Notes under the pieces: model-generated
What the model was told of the DNA's origin: nothing
Databases searched by the model: none
What the model saw: the letters and a program-made list of their open reading frames with translations, nothing else
In this document: positions 22,602 through 36,044 of the stretch, in pieces
Layout: each line of letters opens with the position of its first letter
Numbering within the stretch: the first letter of the stretch is position 1
Translations under genes and position numbers: made by a program
Source: Brassica napus
Taxonomy: Eukaryota > Streptophyta > Magnoliopsida > Brassicales > Brassicaceae
Length of the DNA: 64,000 bases
Direction: 5' to 3'
Assembly: GCF_020379485.1 (NCBI RefSeq)
Contig: NC_063449.1
Coordinates: forward strand, 38,809,473-38,873,472

Positions 22602-25600
22602 ATGGATCAAAATACTAATGGAGCAAAATCCAAGAAACGGATTCGTGAAATATGCATACCAGATAGTGGAACAACGCACACTATTCTGAGACAAAAGAGA
22701 TATTTCTCTGATATAAAACCGACAAGAATTGTCGTCAATACAATATCAGGTCCTGCAGACGTGATTGAAGGAACTGGTAAAACAAACTTTACTTTGCCGA
22801 ATGGAACAAAATTTTCCATAAATAATGCTTTATACTCTCCGAGTTCTAAAAGGAATTTGTTGAGTTTTAAAGACATATATCTTCACGGATATGATACTCA
22901 GTCTGCAACTAAGGATGGAAAGAAATACATGTATGTAATTTCTGAAAAATGTGGCAGAAAACACATATTGGAAAAGTTTCCAGAACTTCCTTCGGGATTA
23001 CATCATACTTATATCGATGAGATCGAATCAAATCTTGTAGTAAAACGGAACCCAGAAGAGTTCACGTTATGGCATGATCGCCTTGGCCACCCAGGCACTA
23101 CAATGATGCGTAAAATCATAGAAAGTTCACATGGTCATCCATTGAAAATCCAGGAGATTTCTCAAGGGAATAAAATGACATGTGTTGCATGTTCTCTAGG
23201 AAAATTGATCGTAAGGCCATCGCCAACCAAAATCGATAAAGAATCACCAAAGTTCCTTGAAAGAATTCAAGGTGATATATGTGGACCGATACATCCACCA
23301 TGTGGACCATTCCACTATTTTATGGTATTAATTGACGCATCCAGTAGATGGTCACACGTTTGTCTATTATCATCTCGAAATGTGGCATTTGCGAGATTTC
23401 TAACTCAGATAATCAAACTGCGAGCACAGTTTCCTGATTATACTATTAAAAGAGTTAGACTAGACAACGCTGGTGAATTCACATCCCAAGCATTCAATGA
23501 CTATTGTATGGTAATGGGAATTGAAGTTGAACATTCGGTTGCTCATGTTCATACGCAAAATGGTTTGGCTGAATCTTTAATTAAGCGTCTGCAATTGATT
23601 GCAAGACCATTGATCATGAGATCAAAACTTCCAACCTCTGTATGGGGACATGCCATTTTGCATGCAGAAGCACTCATTCGGATCAGACCGAGTGCATACC
23701 ATAAGTATTCCCCACTACAGTTAGCGTTTGGTCGAGAACCAAACATTTCCCACTTTAGAATCTTTGGTTGTGCGGTATATGTGCCTGTAGCACCACCACA
23801 ACGAACAAAGATGGGACCACAAAGAAGGTTGGGAATATATGTTGGTTGTGATTCTCCATCAATTATAAGATACCTAGAACCACAGACTGGTGACGTCTTT
23901 ACAGCACGTTTTGCTGATTGTCATTTTGACGAAAATGTATTCCCAGTTCTAGGGGGAGAAAACAAAAATGTTGGAAGTGATATAAAATGGAGTGTACCAT
24001 CATTGTTATATCTTGATCCTCCTACTAAAGAGTCAGAACTAGAAGTTCGACGAATTATGCATTTACAGAGTATAGCTAACCAGCTACCTGATGCATTTGC
24101 AGATACCAAGACGGTAACTAAATCTCATATACCAGCTGCAAATGCTCCTGCTCGTATCAAAATGCCAAATGAACAAGAAAAGGAGGATGACACACGAGAG
24201 CCAAAAACACGCCTGAAGCGTGGTAGACCTGCTGGTTCTAAGGATAAGAATCCTAGGAAACAGAAGAAAGCTGAAATATATGATGCACCCAAAATAGCAG
24301 AAAATATTTTGGAAGAAATAAATGATAAGGACTCTGATGAATCAGAGCATCATGAATCGAAAGATAATCATGAGATTTCTATTAATTACATCCATAATAA
24401 AAGGATATGGAATAGAAATGAACAAAATGACCTTGATGATGCTTTCTCATATATCGTGTCAAGTGAGGTAAATGAAGATACCGATGATCCAGAACCGAAA
24501 TCCATATATGAATGTCAAAAGAGACATGATTGGAATAAATGGAAAGAAGCAATACAAATCGAACTTGATTCGCTTAACAAACGAAAAGTGTTTGGATCTA
24601 TTGTACTCACACCTGAAGATGTGAGACCAGTTGGGTACAGATGGATTTTCGTTCGAAAACGAAATGAGAAAAATGAGATTACAAGGTATAAAGCTCGCCT
24701 TGTAGCCCAAGGATTTTCTCAAAGACCTGGTATTGATTATGAGGAAACATATTCTCCTGTAATGGATGCGATCACATTTAGATTCCTGATGAGTCTAGCC
24801 GCTGATAAAAATCTTGAGATGCGTCTCATGGATGTTGTTACAGCTTATCTATACGGATCATTAGATACTGATATCTACATGAAAATCCCTGATGGATTTA
24901 AAATGCCAGAAGCATTAAGTTCCAAACCTAAAGAGTTATGTGCAATAAAATTGCAAAGATCATTATATGGGTTAAAACAATCTGGACGTATGTGGTACAA
25001 TCGTCTCAGTGAACATTTAACAAAAGAAGGATATGTGAATGATCCTATATGCCCATGTGTTTTCATCAAGAAAACAACATCCGGATTTGTGATAATCGCG
25101 GTATATGTTGATGATCTAAATATTATTGGAACTCAAAAAGAAATACAAAAGGCATCAGACTATCTCAAAGGAGAATTTGAGATGAAAGATCTTGGACAAA
25201 CACAGTATTGTCTTGGCCTACAAATAGAACATTCAGAAAATGATATATTTGTGCATCAATCCACATACACTAAAAGAGTGTTGAAACGATTTAACATGGA
25301 TAAATCAACTCCTCTTAGCACCCCGATGGTCGTTAGGTCACTTAATATTGAAAGTGATCCATTTCGACCACCTGAGGAAAAAGAAGAGATGCTTGGTCCG
25401 GAAGTACCATATCTAAGTGCAATTGGAGCGTTGATGTACCTTGCAAATTGTACACGGCCTGATATATCATTCGCTGTTAATCTTCTAGCAAGATTTAGCT
25501 CATCTCCAACACGAAGACATTGGAATGGAATTAAACATGTCTTTCGTTACCTACAAGGGACTATTGATTTAGGCTTATTTTACCCTAAAGATTCAAATGG

Positions 25601-26102
25601 TCAAATGGTTGGTTTTGCAGATGCAGGATATCTTTCAGATCCACACAAAGCCCGATCGCAAACAGGATATGTTTTTACGATCGGAGGCACTGCTATATCT
25701 TAGCGTTCTCAGAAACAAACGCTTGTGGCTACCTCTTCAAATCATGCTGAGATCATCGCACTCCATGAAGCAAGTAAAGAATGTGTATGGCTAAGATCTA
25801 TAAGCCAACACATTTGTTCAAGTAGTGGGATTGACAAAAGTACGGGGCCAACTATTCTATATGAAGATAACGGGGCATGTGTTGCTCAAACGAAAGAAGG
25901 ATATATCAAAAGCGATAGAACCAAACATATACCTCTGAAGTTCTTCTCATATACTCAAGAGCTCGAGAAGAATAAAGAGATTGAAGTAAGATATGTTCGA
26001 TCATGCGACAATGCAGCCAACCTCTTCACAAAATCACTCCCTACTTCGGTATTGAGAAAACATGTCCATAACATTGGAATGCGTCATCAGAAGGATCTAT
26101 GA
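22602..26102 (+). pseudogene. copia pol: protease, integrase, reverse transcriptase, RNase H; one nonsense codon
   Basis: A frame running from ATG 22602 to 25703 has the aspartic protease motif (PDSGTTH) and the GAG-pre-integrase LWHDRLGHPG. It then has the integrase core (GDICGP, RLDNAGEF, HTQNGLAES), the RT palm (TAYLYG, YVDDLNIIG) and the start of RNase H (GFADAGYLSD). A TAG at 25701-25703 interrupts it after GTAIS. The same frame continues with RSQKQTLVATSSNHAEI to 26102, so a TGG-to-TAG change is likely. Everything else looks intact, which agrees with the low LTR divergence. Confidence 0.92.
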
Positions 26103-26292
26103 CTGCTCAATCGAGGGGGAGCTTACGTAGTTGTACTCTTTTTACCTAACTATGGTTTTTCCCATTGGGTTTTCCTAGAAAGGTTTTTAACGAGGCAACA
26201 AAGACGTTAAGCGAGAGCGGAGAGTGACACCGGTCCCCAAAGGGGAGTGTTACGAAACTTAATTTAATACAAGATGGATGATCAAGGGGGAG

Positions 26293-26645
26293 TGTTATAA
26301 GATAAACTTTGAAATGATCCTCCACTCCTTTACCAACTCAAGCACTATGATCATCTACTCACCAAGCACTATGATCACCCACTCATTTACCAAATCAAGC
26401 ACCATCTTTGTTATTTTATGTATTGTTGCTCACTATAAATACCACCACTCATCTCACTCTTTTGTACACCAAAAACAAGAAGAAGAGTTTATAAACAAAG
26501 AATCATTACATCTCATCTCTATTCTCCCTCTTCGTAGTAAATATTCTCTCTTGCATATTTATCGTATATATTTTTTCTGTGAGGAAAACATTTCGCCCTT
26601 ATTTAAATTTTTCCGATACTATAAATTATAAGTTATTTCATAACA
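26293..26645 (+). repeat. Right LTR of copia element
   Basis: 353 bp, same length and ends as the left LTR. Preceded by the purine tract AAGGGGGAG and followed by the GGGGA target duplication. Confidence 0.95.
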
Positions 26646-26650
26646 GGGGA

Positions 26651-27453
26651 TATATTTTTTGATTACCATATATATATTCATTGGTGGAGAATATCCACCC
26701 AAAGTGCATGCGAAGTGACCACTTTTCTGTATTTTGATCCAGCTAATAAATAATGAAAATAAATACTAAAATACAAGATGATTTGTATTATACACTAATA
26801 TAGTTGGTAGAGGTTTGTTAATATATAACTAACTAAAGTGATACCAAATTTTAACAGGCAATTAATATTTGAAAATTGCTTGAAATATTATAAGTTCGCT
26901 ATTAATTTTCACAAATATTTTCAATCCTAAATATTTTAAAATTTGGATTTAAGTTTTAGTGATTTTTTTAAAAAAATTTAATATTAAAAGGGTGAGATTA
27001 AAATTTTAAAACTTTTATGAAATATTATTAATATTTATAAATGATTTAAGAAAATTATTTTAATTTTTTCAACATAAATTTAGAGTATTTATAAAAATGT
27101 TTATACTTTACAATTAAATTTTTAAAAATGATATTTGAAATGAGTTTAGAAAGCAATGATATGGATATATTGGAGGTGATCGGAATGAACTATAACTTAG
27201 GGAGAAAGTAGTTTTCGGCGGCTACAACAAGAAAATGAAAGTAAGGACAAAAACGGAATAAGCAAAACTAATGGGGTCCCAAAATAATATCCAGAAACCA
27301 TAAATACAACCTCCTGCCCTGCACAGCCTTCCTTTCTTCACCAACTCACCAGCCTTGGACGCTCTGCATCTCTCCGCCTGAAAACTTCTCTCGTTTGTTA
27401 GATCGCCGACGAGGTTAACATCCCTTTCTGATCTATCGAATCATTAAAAAACA
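26651..27453 (+). promoter_or_regulatory. Upstream region of the isocitrate dehydrogenase gene
   Basis: AT-rich intergenic DNA up to about 27200, then a less AT-biased 5' leader with pyrimidine stretches (CTCTCCGCC, TCTCTCGTTTG) before the ATG at 27454. No repeat boundaries or unambiguous TATA box were identified. Confidence 0.4.
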
Positions 27454-30330
27454 ATGGCGTTCGAGAAGATCAAGGTTGCAAATCCCATCGTCGAGATGGA
27501 TGGTGAGATTTCTCTGCCTCAGTCTCTCTCTCTCTATATAAAGCTTTTTGTTTTACTCTCAGATCTTTTGTCGTGTGTTTGGATGCGAGAATGAAAAACG
27601 TATTATAACTGAAACACAAGGAAGCATGTTTAAAACTAGTTTTACTTTGTCAACGTTTGTTACGTTATAGATCGGCAAAAAAAAAAAAAAAAACGTATCT
27701 CTGTTCCTCAGATCGATTAGTTAAGTTTTGTGATCTGATGGAAAAAATATATTCACAAACTATTTGATTTACAGCTTATATCTGAAAATGGGACCAGCAT
27801 AGTAAATTGTGTTCTATATTAAAGCTTTCATTTTCAGCTTCTAATGTGGTTATTGATGTTCCATTCTCACCTCATTCCTTAGTTTTTTTTCTTTTTATTT
27901 TGGTGTCCTTTTTTTACTCACACTTTATGGTCTTTTTCTGTGTACTAATAGGTGATGAAATGACTCGAGTTATCTGGAAGTCCATCAAGGACAAGGTTAC
28001 AAGAGCGCTACATATATTCTGATCTCATATTTTTAATATTTGTTTTTGGGTATTTTTCAAATTCGTGTTTTGCTCAAATGTTTTTGTAGCTTATTACCCC
28101 TTTTGTGGAGTTGGATATCAAGTACTTCGACCTTGGTCTTCCTCACCGTGATGCTACCGATGACAAAGTTACTGTTGAAAGTGCTGAAGCCACTAAGAAG
28201 TATATATGTCTTCTTTTTTTTTTTCTAACTTGAAACTTACTTGACCCCGCCCCCCACTTTTTCTTTCTGCTTACTAATGTATGTTGCGATTGTAATTTTG
28301 TTTTTTTAGGTATAATGTGGCGATCAAGTGTGCCACCATCACTCCAGGTATGTTTTGATAGATATTTTTCAATTTAACATTTTTTACAGTGTTCTCATTT
28401 TACCAAGTCTTGATCTTTTTTTTTTTTTTTTGCGTGCAGATGAAGGCCGTGTAACGGAATTTGGCTTGAAGCAGATGTGGAGAAGTCCCAATGGTACCAT
28501 CAGGAATATTCTGAATGGTGAGAAATACACAAATTGTATTTGTTTTAAAGCCTATCAAATATAAATGCTCTGCTTTCTTACACTGTGCTTGTCATTCTCA
28601 CAGGAACTGTATTTAGAGAACCAATTCTCTGCAAAAATGTTCCCAAGCTTGTCCCGGGTATTTTTACTAACTATGTTTCTATTAACATTTTATATTGCCA
28701 AAAAGGGTTCTGAGAATATGTCTTGTTTTCTCCAGGCTGGACAAAGCCCATCTGCATTGGAAGGCATGCTTTTGGTGATCAGTACCGTGCCACTGATGCT
28801 GTTATCAAGGGACCAGGAAAACTGACTATGACTTTCGGTAAACTTACTACCTTTCGCATTGTATAATTTTGAAGTCTCTTTCGGTTTCTTCTTGTCCAAT
28901 AAAAACCGTAATTTCTTTGATTTTCAGAGGGAAAGGATGGGAAAACTGAAACTGAAGTGTTCACATTTACTGGTGAAGGCGGTGTTGCTATGGCCATGTA
29001 CAACACTGATGAGGTATAGTGTTAACACTTGCACTCTCTTCCAACTACATTCACAACTACTTGTTCTTTTGGTGATCAAGTTACATATTTCTCCTTTTAA
29101 ATACAGTCCATCCGTGCTTTTGCTGAGGCATCGATGAACACTGCTTATGAGAAGAAGTGGCCACTTTATCTTAGCACAAAGAACACCATTCTTAAGAAAT
29201 ACGATGGCAGGCATGTGGACAGTTAGTTTTTGATTATTTTACAATAGTATCCTTTTGCCCAGTCTATATTTGATGTTTTCGTTTTACTATGAAGATTCAA
29301 AGACATCTTCCAGGAAGTGTATGAAGCCAGCTGGAAATCAAAGTATGAAGCTGCTGGAATATGGTGAGTGGCCTCGATAATTTTTTATCATCCTTGTATC
29401 TTGTGTATGTTACCTTTAATCGAGAAGGATCTTAAATGATTGAATTGGTTAGGTATGAGCATCGTCTCATTGATGATATGGTGGCTTACGCTCTGAAGAG
29501 CGAGGGAGGCTATGTGTGGGCTTGCAAAAACTATGATGGTGATGTCCAAAGCGATTTCCTCGCACAAGGTATGCTCATGTCTATCTCACATATTCTGCTG
29601 TTATTATTTTCATATTCACGTAGAAGGTTTGATTGTGTTTATTATTAGCTAATAGTTTGTTATAATATGTGTAGGGTTCGGGTCACTTGGACTGATGACA
29701 TCTGTTCTGGTATATATATCGCGACACAATCTCCTGTTAGATGTTTCCTTTGAGTTGTTGAATCTAAGTTACAACGGTTGTGTTGTTTTGATTAGGTCTG
29801 CCCGGATGGGAAGACGATTGAAGCTGAAGCAGCACATGGAACCGTTACCCGTCACTACAGGGTTCACCAGAAAGGTGGCGAGACCAGCACAAACAGCATA
29901 GCCTCCATCTTTGCTTGGACTCGTGGACTTGCACACAGGTAGCGCGACAAAGCTATATCCTTCACGCTTAATAATTGTTTGTTTAAGGAGGCAGATTATA
30001 TAAGTTGAATGCAAATGTCTTCTTGAACAGGGCTAAGTTAGATGACAACTCAAAACTCTTGGAGTTTACTGAGAAGCTCGAAGCTGCTTGTGTCGGTACA
30101 GTGGAGTCTGGAAAAATGACCAAAGATCTTGCTCTCATCATTCATGGCTCAAAGTAAGCCAAAGAGACTTATTTGTCCTTAAGTTCCATGTTCTCATCAA
30201 GATTGCTTTGACTGATTTATGATTTGTTTTCGTGTTCTCAAGGCTCTCGAGGGACACTTACCTGAACACGGAGGAGTTCATCGATGCAGTTGCGGATGAG
30301 CTCAAAACAAGACTCGGCGTCAAAGCTTAA
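27454..30330 (+). CDS. cICDH: Cytosolic NADP-dependent isocitrate dehydrogenase
   Basis: Fifteen exons join in phase: 27454-27502, 27952-27995, 28090-28199, 28310-28347, 28440-28517, 28604-28657, 28736-28837, 28928-29013, 29107-29210, 29295-29363, 29453-29568, 29675-29709, 29796-29938, 30031-30153 and 30243-30330. They give about 412 aa, the usual length of eukaryotic NADP-ICDH. The enzyme oxidatively decarboxylates isocitrate to 2-oxoglutarate with NADPH formation. Substrate-binding residues sit in [19 protein letters not shown], with the metal/catalytic regions in YDGRFKDIF and [13 protein letters not shown]. There is no N-terminal transit peptide (the protein starts [17 protein letters not shown]), so a cytosolic location is expected. 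Intron 9 (after 29210) has a GC donor (GGCAG|GCATGT) required by the reading frame. Synteny points to At1g65930. Confidence 0.96.
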
Positions 30331-31368
30331 GACATTTGGGTAAAACATTCGGCTACTCAGTCATATGTGGTTTATCTGGTGGGTTTGTGAGAGTGGGAGG
30401 AATAAAAGAATTCAAGATATTTTGCTTATTAAGAACGATTTGTTTCATCTGCAATAAATATTTTCTAAAAATTGTCACATGTTTCCCCTTTTATGAAAAT
30501 TTCGAATTTTAATTTTTCATTAATTATCGTAGCTTAGTTTATTGATCCGAGTTGAGGTGATTCGTAGACTCCTAGTGTATTTACCCAAATGCATACACTC
30601 CACTAGCTGGACCTATACGGAAAGATGGAGGTTAAGTCATGGTACAATCTCGTGTGAGACGATGCTAGATCTGACTTTTCATCTCAAACAACCTGGAAGC
30701 TATCAGTTTAACCAACATTAAAGTGTGGACTTTGGTCTAAACTCCTAAAGCAGGCCTAAGGCTCAAGACTAGGAGTTCGACTAGTTGATTTTTTTTCTTT
30801 GTTAATGTTCTTCCAACAAATTGGACAACTAACATCAAAGTTCTTTTTATTGTTTTTATTTGTTTCATCAATTATTCTGAAGTTTCAAATATTTAAACGA
30901 TTTTCGCACTTCAAAAAGAATTTACAGCTAGAGCAGAAAAACCTCGAAACTATAGCAACGGTATAACTAATCATGCACAGTAGTTTTTTTGATCTGATCT
31001 AACCACTGTTTTTTTCAATGTGAATTTACATCTTTTCTAAATTTTACAGTAACTAAGCTAAAGCTCCATCCAATTATTAGAAGGCATTAGCGGACAAAGA
31101 TAAGCAAAACAGTCATCAGTAGACTATGGTAATAGATTACTAAACAAAAAATTATGAAATGAATTTAAAAACACACACACAACTAGATTTTAGTTAAAGA
31201 TAAGATTCCAAAGATCTTTATATGTTGTTATCTGTAAAAATTACAGGCTAACCATTAATTCATGCGAGACAAATCAGGCATACATTTATCACTGGTTCTT
31301 TGTTCTGACTGACTAGCTGTGGCATTACCAAATGCCAAAGAATGGATGATCTTATTTCTAATTCCAAA
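30331..31368. other. Intergenic, 3' of cICDH; nothing recognised
   Basis: No coding signal. The first 150 bases are probably the cICDH 3' UTR (AATAAA-like hexamers at about 30402 and 30453). The remainder has no evident repeat ends. Confidence 0.5.
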
Positions 31369-31681
31369 TCAATAATACTCTTTTTGAACCAATTTCTCTA
31401 GCATAAAAAACACCTTCATACAATGGATGCAACACTCGATACCTTTACACTTCTTGTGATGCCGTCGACGACTCGTCCATAAAAGGTACAGATGGTATGT
31501 TTCAGCTTCTTCACTCCTTGAAAAAGTTCCATCAACTCTGAAACAGTATGAATTAGTTAGAAATTTACACACAGTATTAGTATAACTGATTATTTAGATA
31601 GTAACTAGTGGTTTCTTTACCCAAAATAAGACGTAAGCGGATGTAGCTCACTAACATCACCGATTTGGAGATCATCGACTT
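31369..31681 (-). pseudogene. Unrecognised two-exon coding fragment
   Basis: Minus-strand segments 31681-31621 and 31537-31369 have matching phase across a GT-AG intron. They read VDDLQIGDVSELHPLTSYFG, then VDGTFSRSEEAETYHLYLLW, followed by a basic and Cys-rich stretch (RRRHHKKCKGIECCIHC), and end EKLVQKEYY. It sits just downstream of the ABC1 kinase stop. I do not recognise the family and found no upstream exons, so it is either a 5'-truncated gene remnant or an alternative 3' end of the kinase transcript. Confidence 0.35.
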
Positions 31682-31733
31682 CTCAACAAAATCTAGAAAA
31701 AGCAAAAAACAAAAAAAAAACTAAATTTTAGCT

Positions 31734-34700
31734 TCATCCTGGTAAAACTGAATGGACAGGTTCCAGACAGCTCAAGGTTTCTCGGATCCAGCTACCTGGT
31801 TCAGAAGTCGTGTTATAGCCAAGCCCATATACCGCATATTTGGCATACGCGAGTAATCTCACACGTTGTGGAGCACTCAACTTCAATGTGATTGACCTTA
31901 TGAGTCCACTGTGATAGACCAAAGCAAGTATTAGTCGCATGGATAAACTTAAACCTTTCCAGATTCAATTACTTAGTAAAACCGAGGAGGAGTTTACTCT
32001 GTTCGCAGTACGGTGAGAAAGTCAGGTGGAAGAGACCCCATGAAAGTGGTTACGTCTTCCAATCTCAGAAGCTTCAGCTCCTGCTTCAGTTTTTGCCTCT
32101 CTTGGATAGACATTCCTTTCCCCAGTCCTGATTTGCTATCACCAAGAAGATGCAGAAAAACAAGGATAAGCCACAAAAACGTGTGACAGTTTCGATTTTA
32201 TTGAAGAGGGAAAGAAAGTACCTTTCACTTGTTCTTCCAGTGAAGAGGACAGGGAAGAATTTGGCATATTGTCCAACCCCAAACCGTGTTCCCAATTCCT
32301 GTATTTTGGTCGAGTCTAGAAGAATCAAAGCCTCCCACAACCGACAAAAGTCTTGCCTAAATCCCTCATCCAATGTCTTACAGTTTCCGTGATCTAGCAG
32401 GACTTTTCATCCAACCATGATTTTGAAGGTTTTATGATTAGTGTCTGGAACTAGTGAAGACTCCAACATAGAATTACGAACACAAAACGTACCTAGAGAG
32501 AAGCCATTCTTGCCTCCAGGAGAAACTAGTATATTTCCAGGATGCGGGTCGCCATGTATGAATCCGTGAACAAATATCATTTCAGCAAACACTTCAACCA
32601 ACACTTTAGCAACCTATAATATAATATTGGAAAAAGCTTCAGTGTTTCAAAAACGAAATAACAAGTATATATTTGGCGGGTCTAATGCTTGCCACATGCC
32701 AAAGTTGTATCCCAATTGAATTTGTTAATTGCATAAGCAGCTATTACGAACCTTTCCTGGACTCAAATTAGTTCTTTTGAGGGCTTCCACATCGTCAACC
32801 TGAAACCTAAGGAAATTCGAGTTAGTACACCATCCAAGAAGTAGAGTCTACACGAGAAGCTGCATGACGATCTATAAGAGTAAATATAACTAAACTGATC
32901 CATTGCCTTCTAAGCGGTTTAATCAACCTTTAACTTTGTTTTTCCAATAATTCTTTTAGGAAACTCAATAATTTTTCATTTTCTTCCCTTTTGCTAAGCT
33001 TTCAGTACATCTCATATCTAGCCTTTTCTAACAATTTAAATAGTTTGGGATAGCTTTTCTAACTATTTAGCATGTTTGAGATGGATATGGTTAACCAAGA
33101 TTGCCAAAATGAAAAAGAAAAAAAAAGGCTAACTCTGTATATAAACCGTATGAATGATTAACTGTGTTGACGCCATTACCTTGAAACCCTTGCAGAATTG
33201 CATTGTCAGGACTTGAGCGGTTGTGAATTCCTGAATATTAATATGGATAATAAGATTAAGAAAACAAATTCAGCATGACTAAGACATATCAGGAAAAATA
33301 ATAAACAATGACATCTAAATTCTTTGTTCATACCCAAAACACTGTCGGAACAGTAATCATTTTGTTATGTTTGAAGTTTGTGGCAATTCTCTCTGAATTT
33401 TTTGCCTCCTGTATAAAATCTGTGGAAATGAAGATGAAAGCAGATATGAATCATCAGATACACTATGGAAAACACCAAATAAATTAAAAAGAAAAAAAAA
33501 TCCCGAGAAACAATGTAATGAATGGACTATACGCTTCTACACACTATACACTGTGTACATATACGGTTCAATTATTTTGACACATTCAGCTTCAGGTTAA
33601 CTGAGAAATAAACATATGGACACGATGGAGTGCTTGACTAAATAGTTTTAGGTTGCTGACCAAGTTCCTGGGAAATTGACTTTACGAATTCATGAACCAG
33701 CCAGTCAAATCTGTATTCTGGAAAAATCTGCGAAGTGAAAGAAAAGGACTCTAAGGAACTATAAACGGCTGCATATGATACACAGCCTATATATAACCAA
33801 AGATGCAAACACAGTTCATGTAATTGCACCGTTGATTTCAGTTCACACTTTCCACAACAACACAAGCAAAGCTCACAATCACCGCAAAACTAATGAAGTT
33901 AGGAAGCAGTAACAGAATCAAGTCCTCATAATCTGACTATGCACAATATTCTCTACTAAGCACTTCCAAAAAAATTCACAAGGCTGCATACACTACTGCA
34001 GTAATGCAGTCATACATGAATGTCCTCAAACTCGAACTATAAAGCATGTTCTGTTAGTTATATGAATATAAGATAAGACAGAAACATATGCACCTTTACA
34101 ACTGATTTTGAAAGGAACGACATGATCATTGTATCCAACTTCATGTTCTGCTTCAATCCAGGGTATTGCACCTATTTCAAGGGACACAAACGATAATCAA
34201 AACTAAGAATCTGGTGAATTAATGCTGTCAAGGGGATAGTGGTATGCCCGATTTAATCATAAATGATGAAAGGTGTATAAGCTAAAGAGGAAAAAAAGAA
34301 AGAAATGATTAAGAGACCAATCTTTCAGGTATCTCAAGTGAACGATGAATCATTGTCTAGTCTCCTCAAAAATAGCACAAGTAAATTAAAGCGGTCATCA
34401 TTGTGAGGAATTAACCTTTACTGCTACTTCCTGATAATCCTTTAATATAGCATGATGCACTTGAGCAATAGATGCTGCTGCAATTGGTTCCTCATCAAAA
34501 GATAAAAATCTGTCATTTTAACTGAGGGATGTTAGAATGCGCCTTGACACTTGTGAATTTGCCTTGACCCCGTTTTAAATAACACTTACATCTCTGAGAG
34601 ATTTAGACCCAAATTGCTTGTCAGAACGTGTTTGATATCTTGGAAATTACAAGGAACTGCCTTCAATAACAGAATTAGAACAAACAATTAGAATAATTTC

Positions 34701-35598
34701 TCACACTCACAAGAAAATCATAAATCTCTGGTGAAGTAAAACAATTTCCATATTTTTCAAAAGAGAAAACACATAGATTTCTAATCATTATTAGTATTCG
34801 CACCTGGTCCTGCAACGAGGAAAGGGCCGAAGAATACTCTTTGGGAACCAGCTTCAACGTGGCAACGAACTGACCAGCTTTCACATAGAAACCTTTATTA
34901 CTTTCACACAGTTTAAGAATTCGTTTGGCAGACCGTGAATGAACCTACCAAAGAGACAAGTATACAAATAATTAAGTACAAGAATAAGCAATCATCTCAT
35001 CACAGCAATATAACTTCACTTAGCCTATCATCAATAAGTAGAAAGAAACTACAAAGCAACATGTTATCTTTTAATTGCTGCTATGTGCTTGTTCAAATCA
35101 CCACAATCAATCATCTCATAGCATCAATATAGCATCAAACAAATGTGACATTGACATGAACAATGCGAATCAGTACTATAATGTTAAAGATAGATTACTT
35201 CTTGCAAATCAGGAAACGTAACAAACTACAAACCTCTGTTAATCTCTGAAGATACTCATCGGAATCAGCCGTCACTCTACGCAAACTATACTTGTAATCA
35301 GCGACGGTTACAGTGATCTGCAAAGTAGAGAGAATCAAAAGTAATCGGAAAATGAGAAACAATTTAAAACAGTAGAGATAAGAAAAGAAATACGAACGGC
35401 GTAGATAGCGCGAGATGAACGGACGACGCCTTCTACCGCCGTCGCGATTTTGTTTGGGTTGTGAATGGAAGTAGAGTCCCGGAAAACAGAAACGGCGGAG
35501 CTGCTGGTGACGGCGGTAATAGCTACGCCGGCGATTGTAAAGACGAAGAGCGGCGATTTGGATCTCGCGGGAAATTTGAACTTGCGGAGAATCTCCAT
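31734..35598 (-). CDS. ABC1/UbiB-family atypical protein kinase (At1g65950-like)
   Basis: Fourteen exons join in phase: 35598-35398, 35317-35234, 34944-34804, 34660-34590, 34509-34416, 34171-34094, 33727-33661, 33419-33334, 33230-33180, 32799-32752, 32613-32493, 32402-32222, 32135-31998 and 31908-31734. The product is about 511 aa. It has the ABC1 hallmarks: the KxGQ motif ([11 protein letters not shown]), the Ala-rich nucleotide loop in [13 protein letters not shown], the VAIK-like VAVKVQYPG, the catalytic loop [10 protein letters not shown] and the DFG-equivalent LLDHG. These kinases support isoprenoid-quinone or lipid metabolism in mitochondria or plastids. The basic N-terminus followed by a hydrophobic span ([19 protein letters not shown]) fits organelle targeting plus membrane anchoring. 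The C-terminus (PVHSVLPG) may be slightly short compared with the Arabidopsis protein. Confidence 0.9.
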
Positions 35599-36044
35599 TT
35601 TTGTTGGGATATTTTTGAGGGGGACTCCGGAGAGAGGGAGAGGAAGACGAAGCTAAACTTCCGGAATCATCGGACTTCTCTCACGCAGACAAATATAGTG
35701 GGCCAGGATAAGGCGAAGAACACTGTGGAGGTTAAAATGGGCCCAGGCCTACTATTTTTGTGGGTGCTGCTTGCTATTTGGGATGGTGATCATTCTATAA
35801 AGTGTTCTAATTTCAACAAAAATTGGAAGTTCTTTTTTACCAAAATTTGAACCAATAAACGGAAAAAAAAATTATATTTCTAACCATTTCACTCTCTCTC
35901 TTTCTTTTTTCTTCCTATCTCTCTCTACTCTCTTACTACTAAACTAATACTTCACCCAATATAGTCATTCAACAAATTAACCTTTTTTTTTGTTTTTCCG
36001 TGTATCCCATCAGCTAATTCGATCAGATCATCCAGTAATATGCA
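35599..36044. other. Promoter side of the ABC1 kinase gene, then intergenic
   Basis: Contains the 5' leader of the leftward kinase gene and a CT-rich tract (about 35886-35940). No gene. Confidence 0.4.

Larger units (their letters stand above)
20197..26645 (+). mobile_element. Ty1/copia LTR retrotransposon, complete but mutated
   Basis: Two LTRs of 353 bp (20197-20549 and 26293-26645) begin TGTTATAAGA and end TTTCATAACA. They are flanked by the 5-bp duplication GGGGA (20192-20196 and 26646-26650). I count 10 differences between the LTRs by eye (about 2.8%), so the insertion is fairly young. A primer-binding-type sequence (CGTTATCAGCACGA) follows the left LTR and a polypurine tract (AAGGGGGAG) precedes the right one. 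Internal order is leader repeats, small hydrophobic ORF, gag, then pol in the copia order protease-integrase-RT-RNase H. gag has a frameshift and pol a nonsense codon, so it should be non-autonomous now. Confidence 0.95.
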
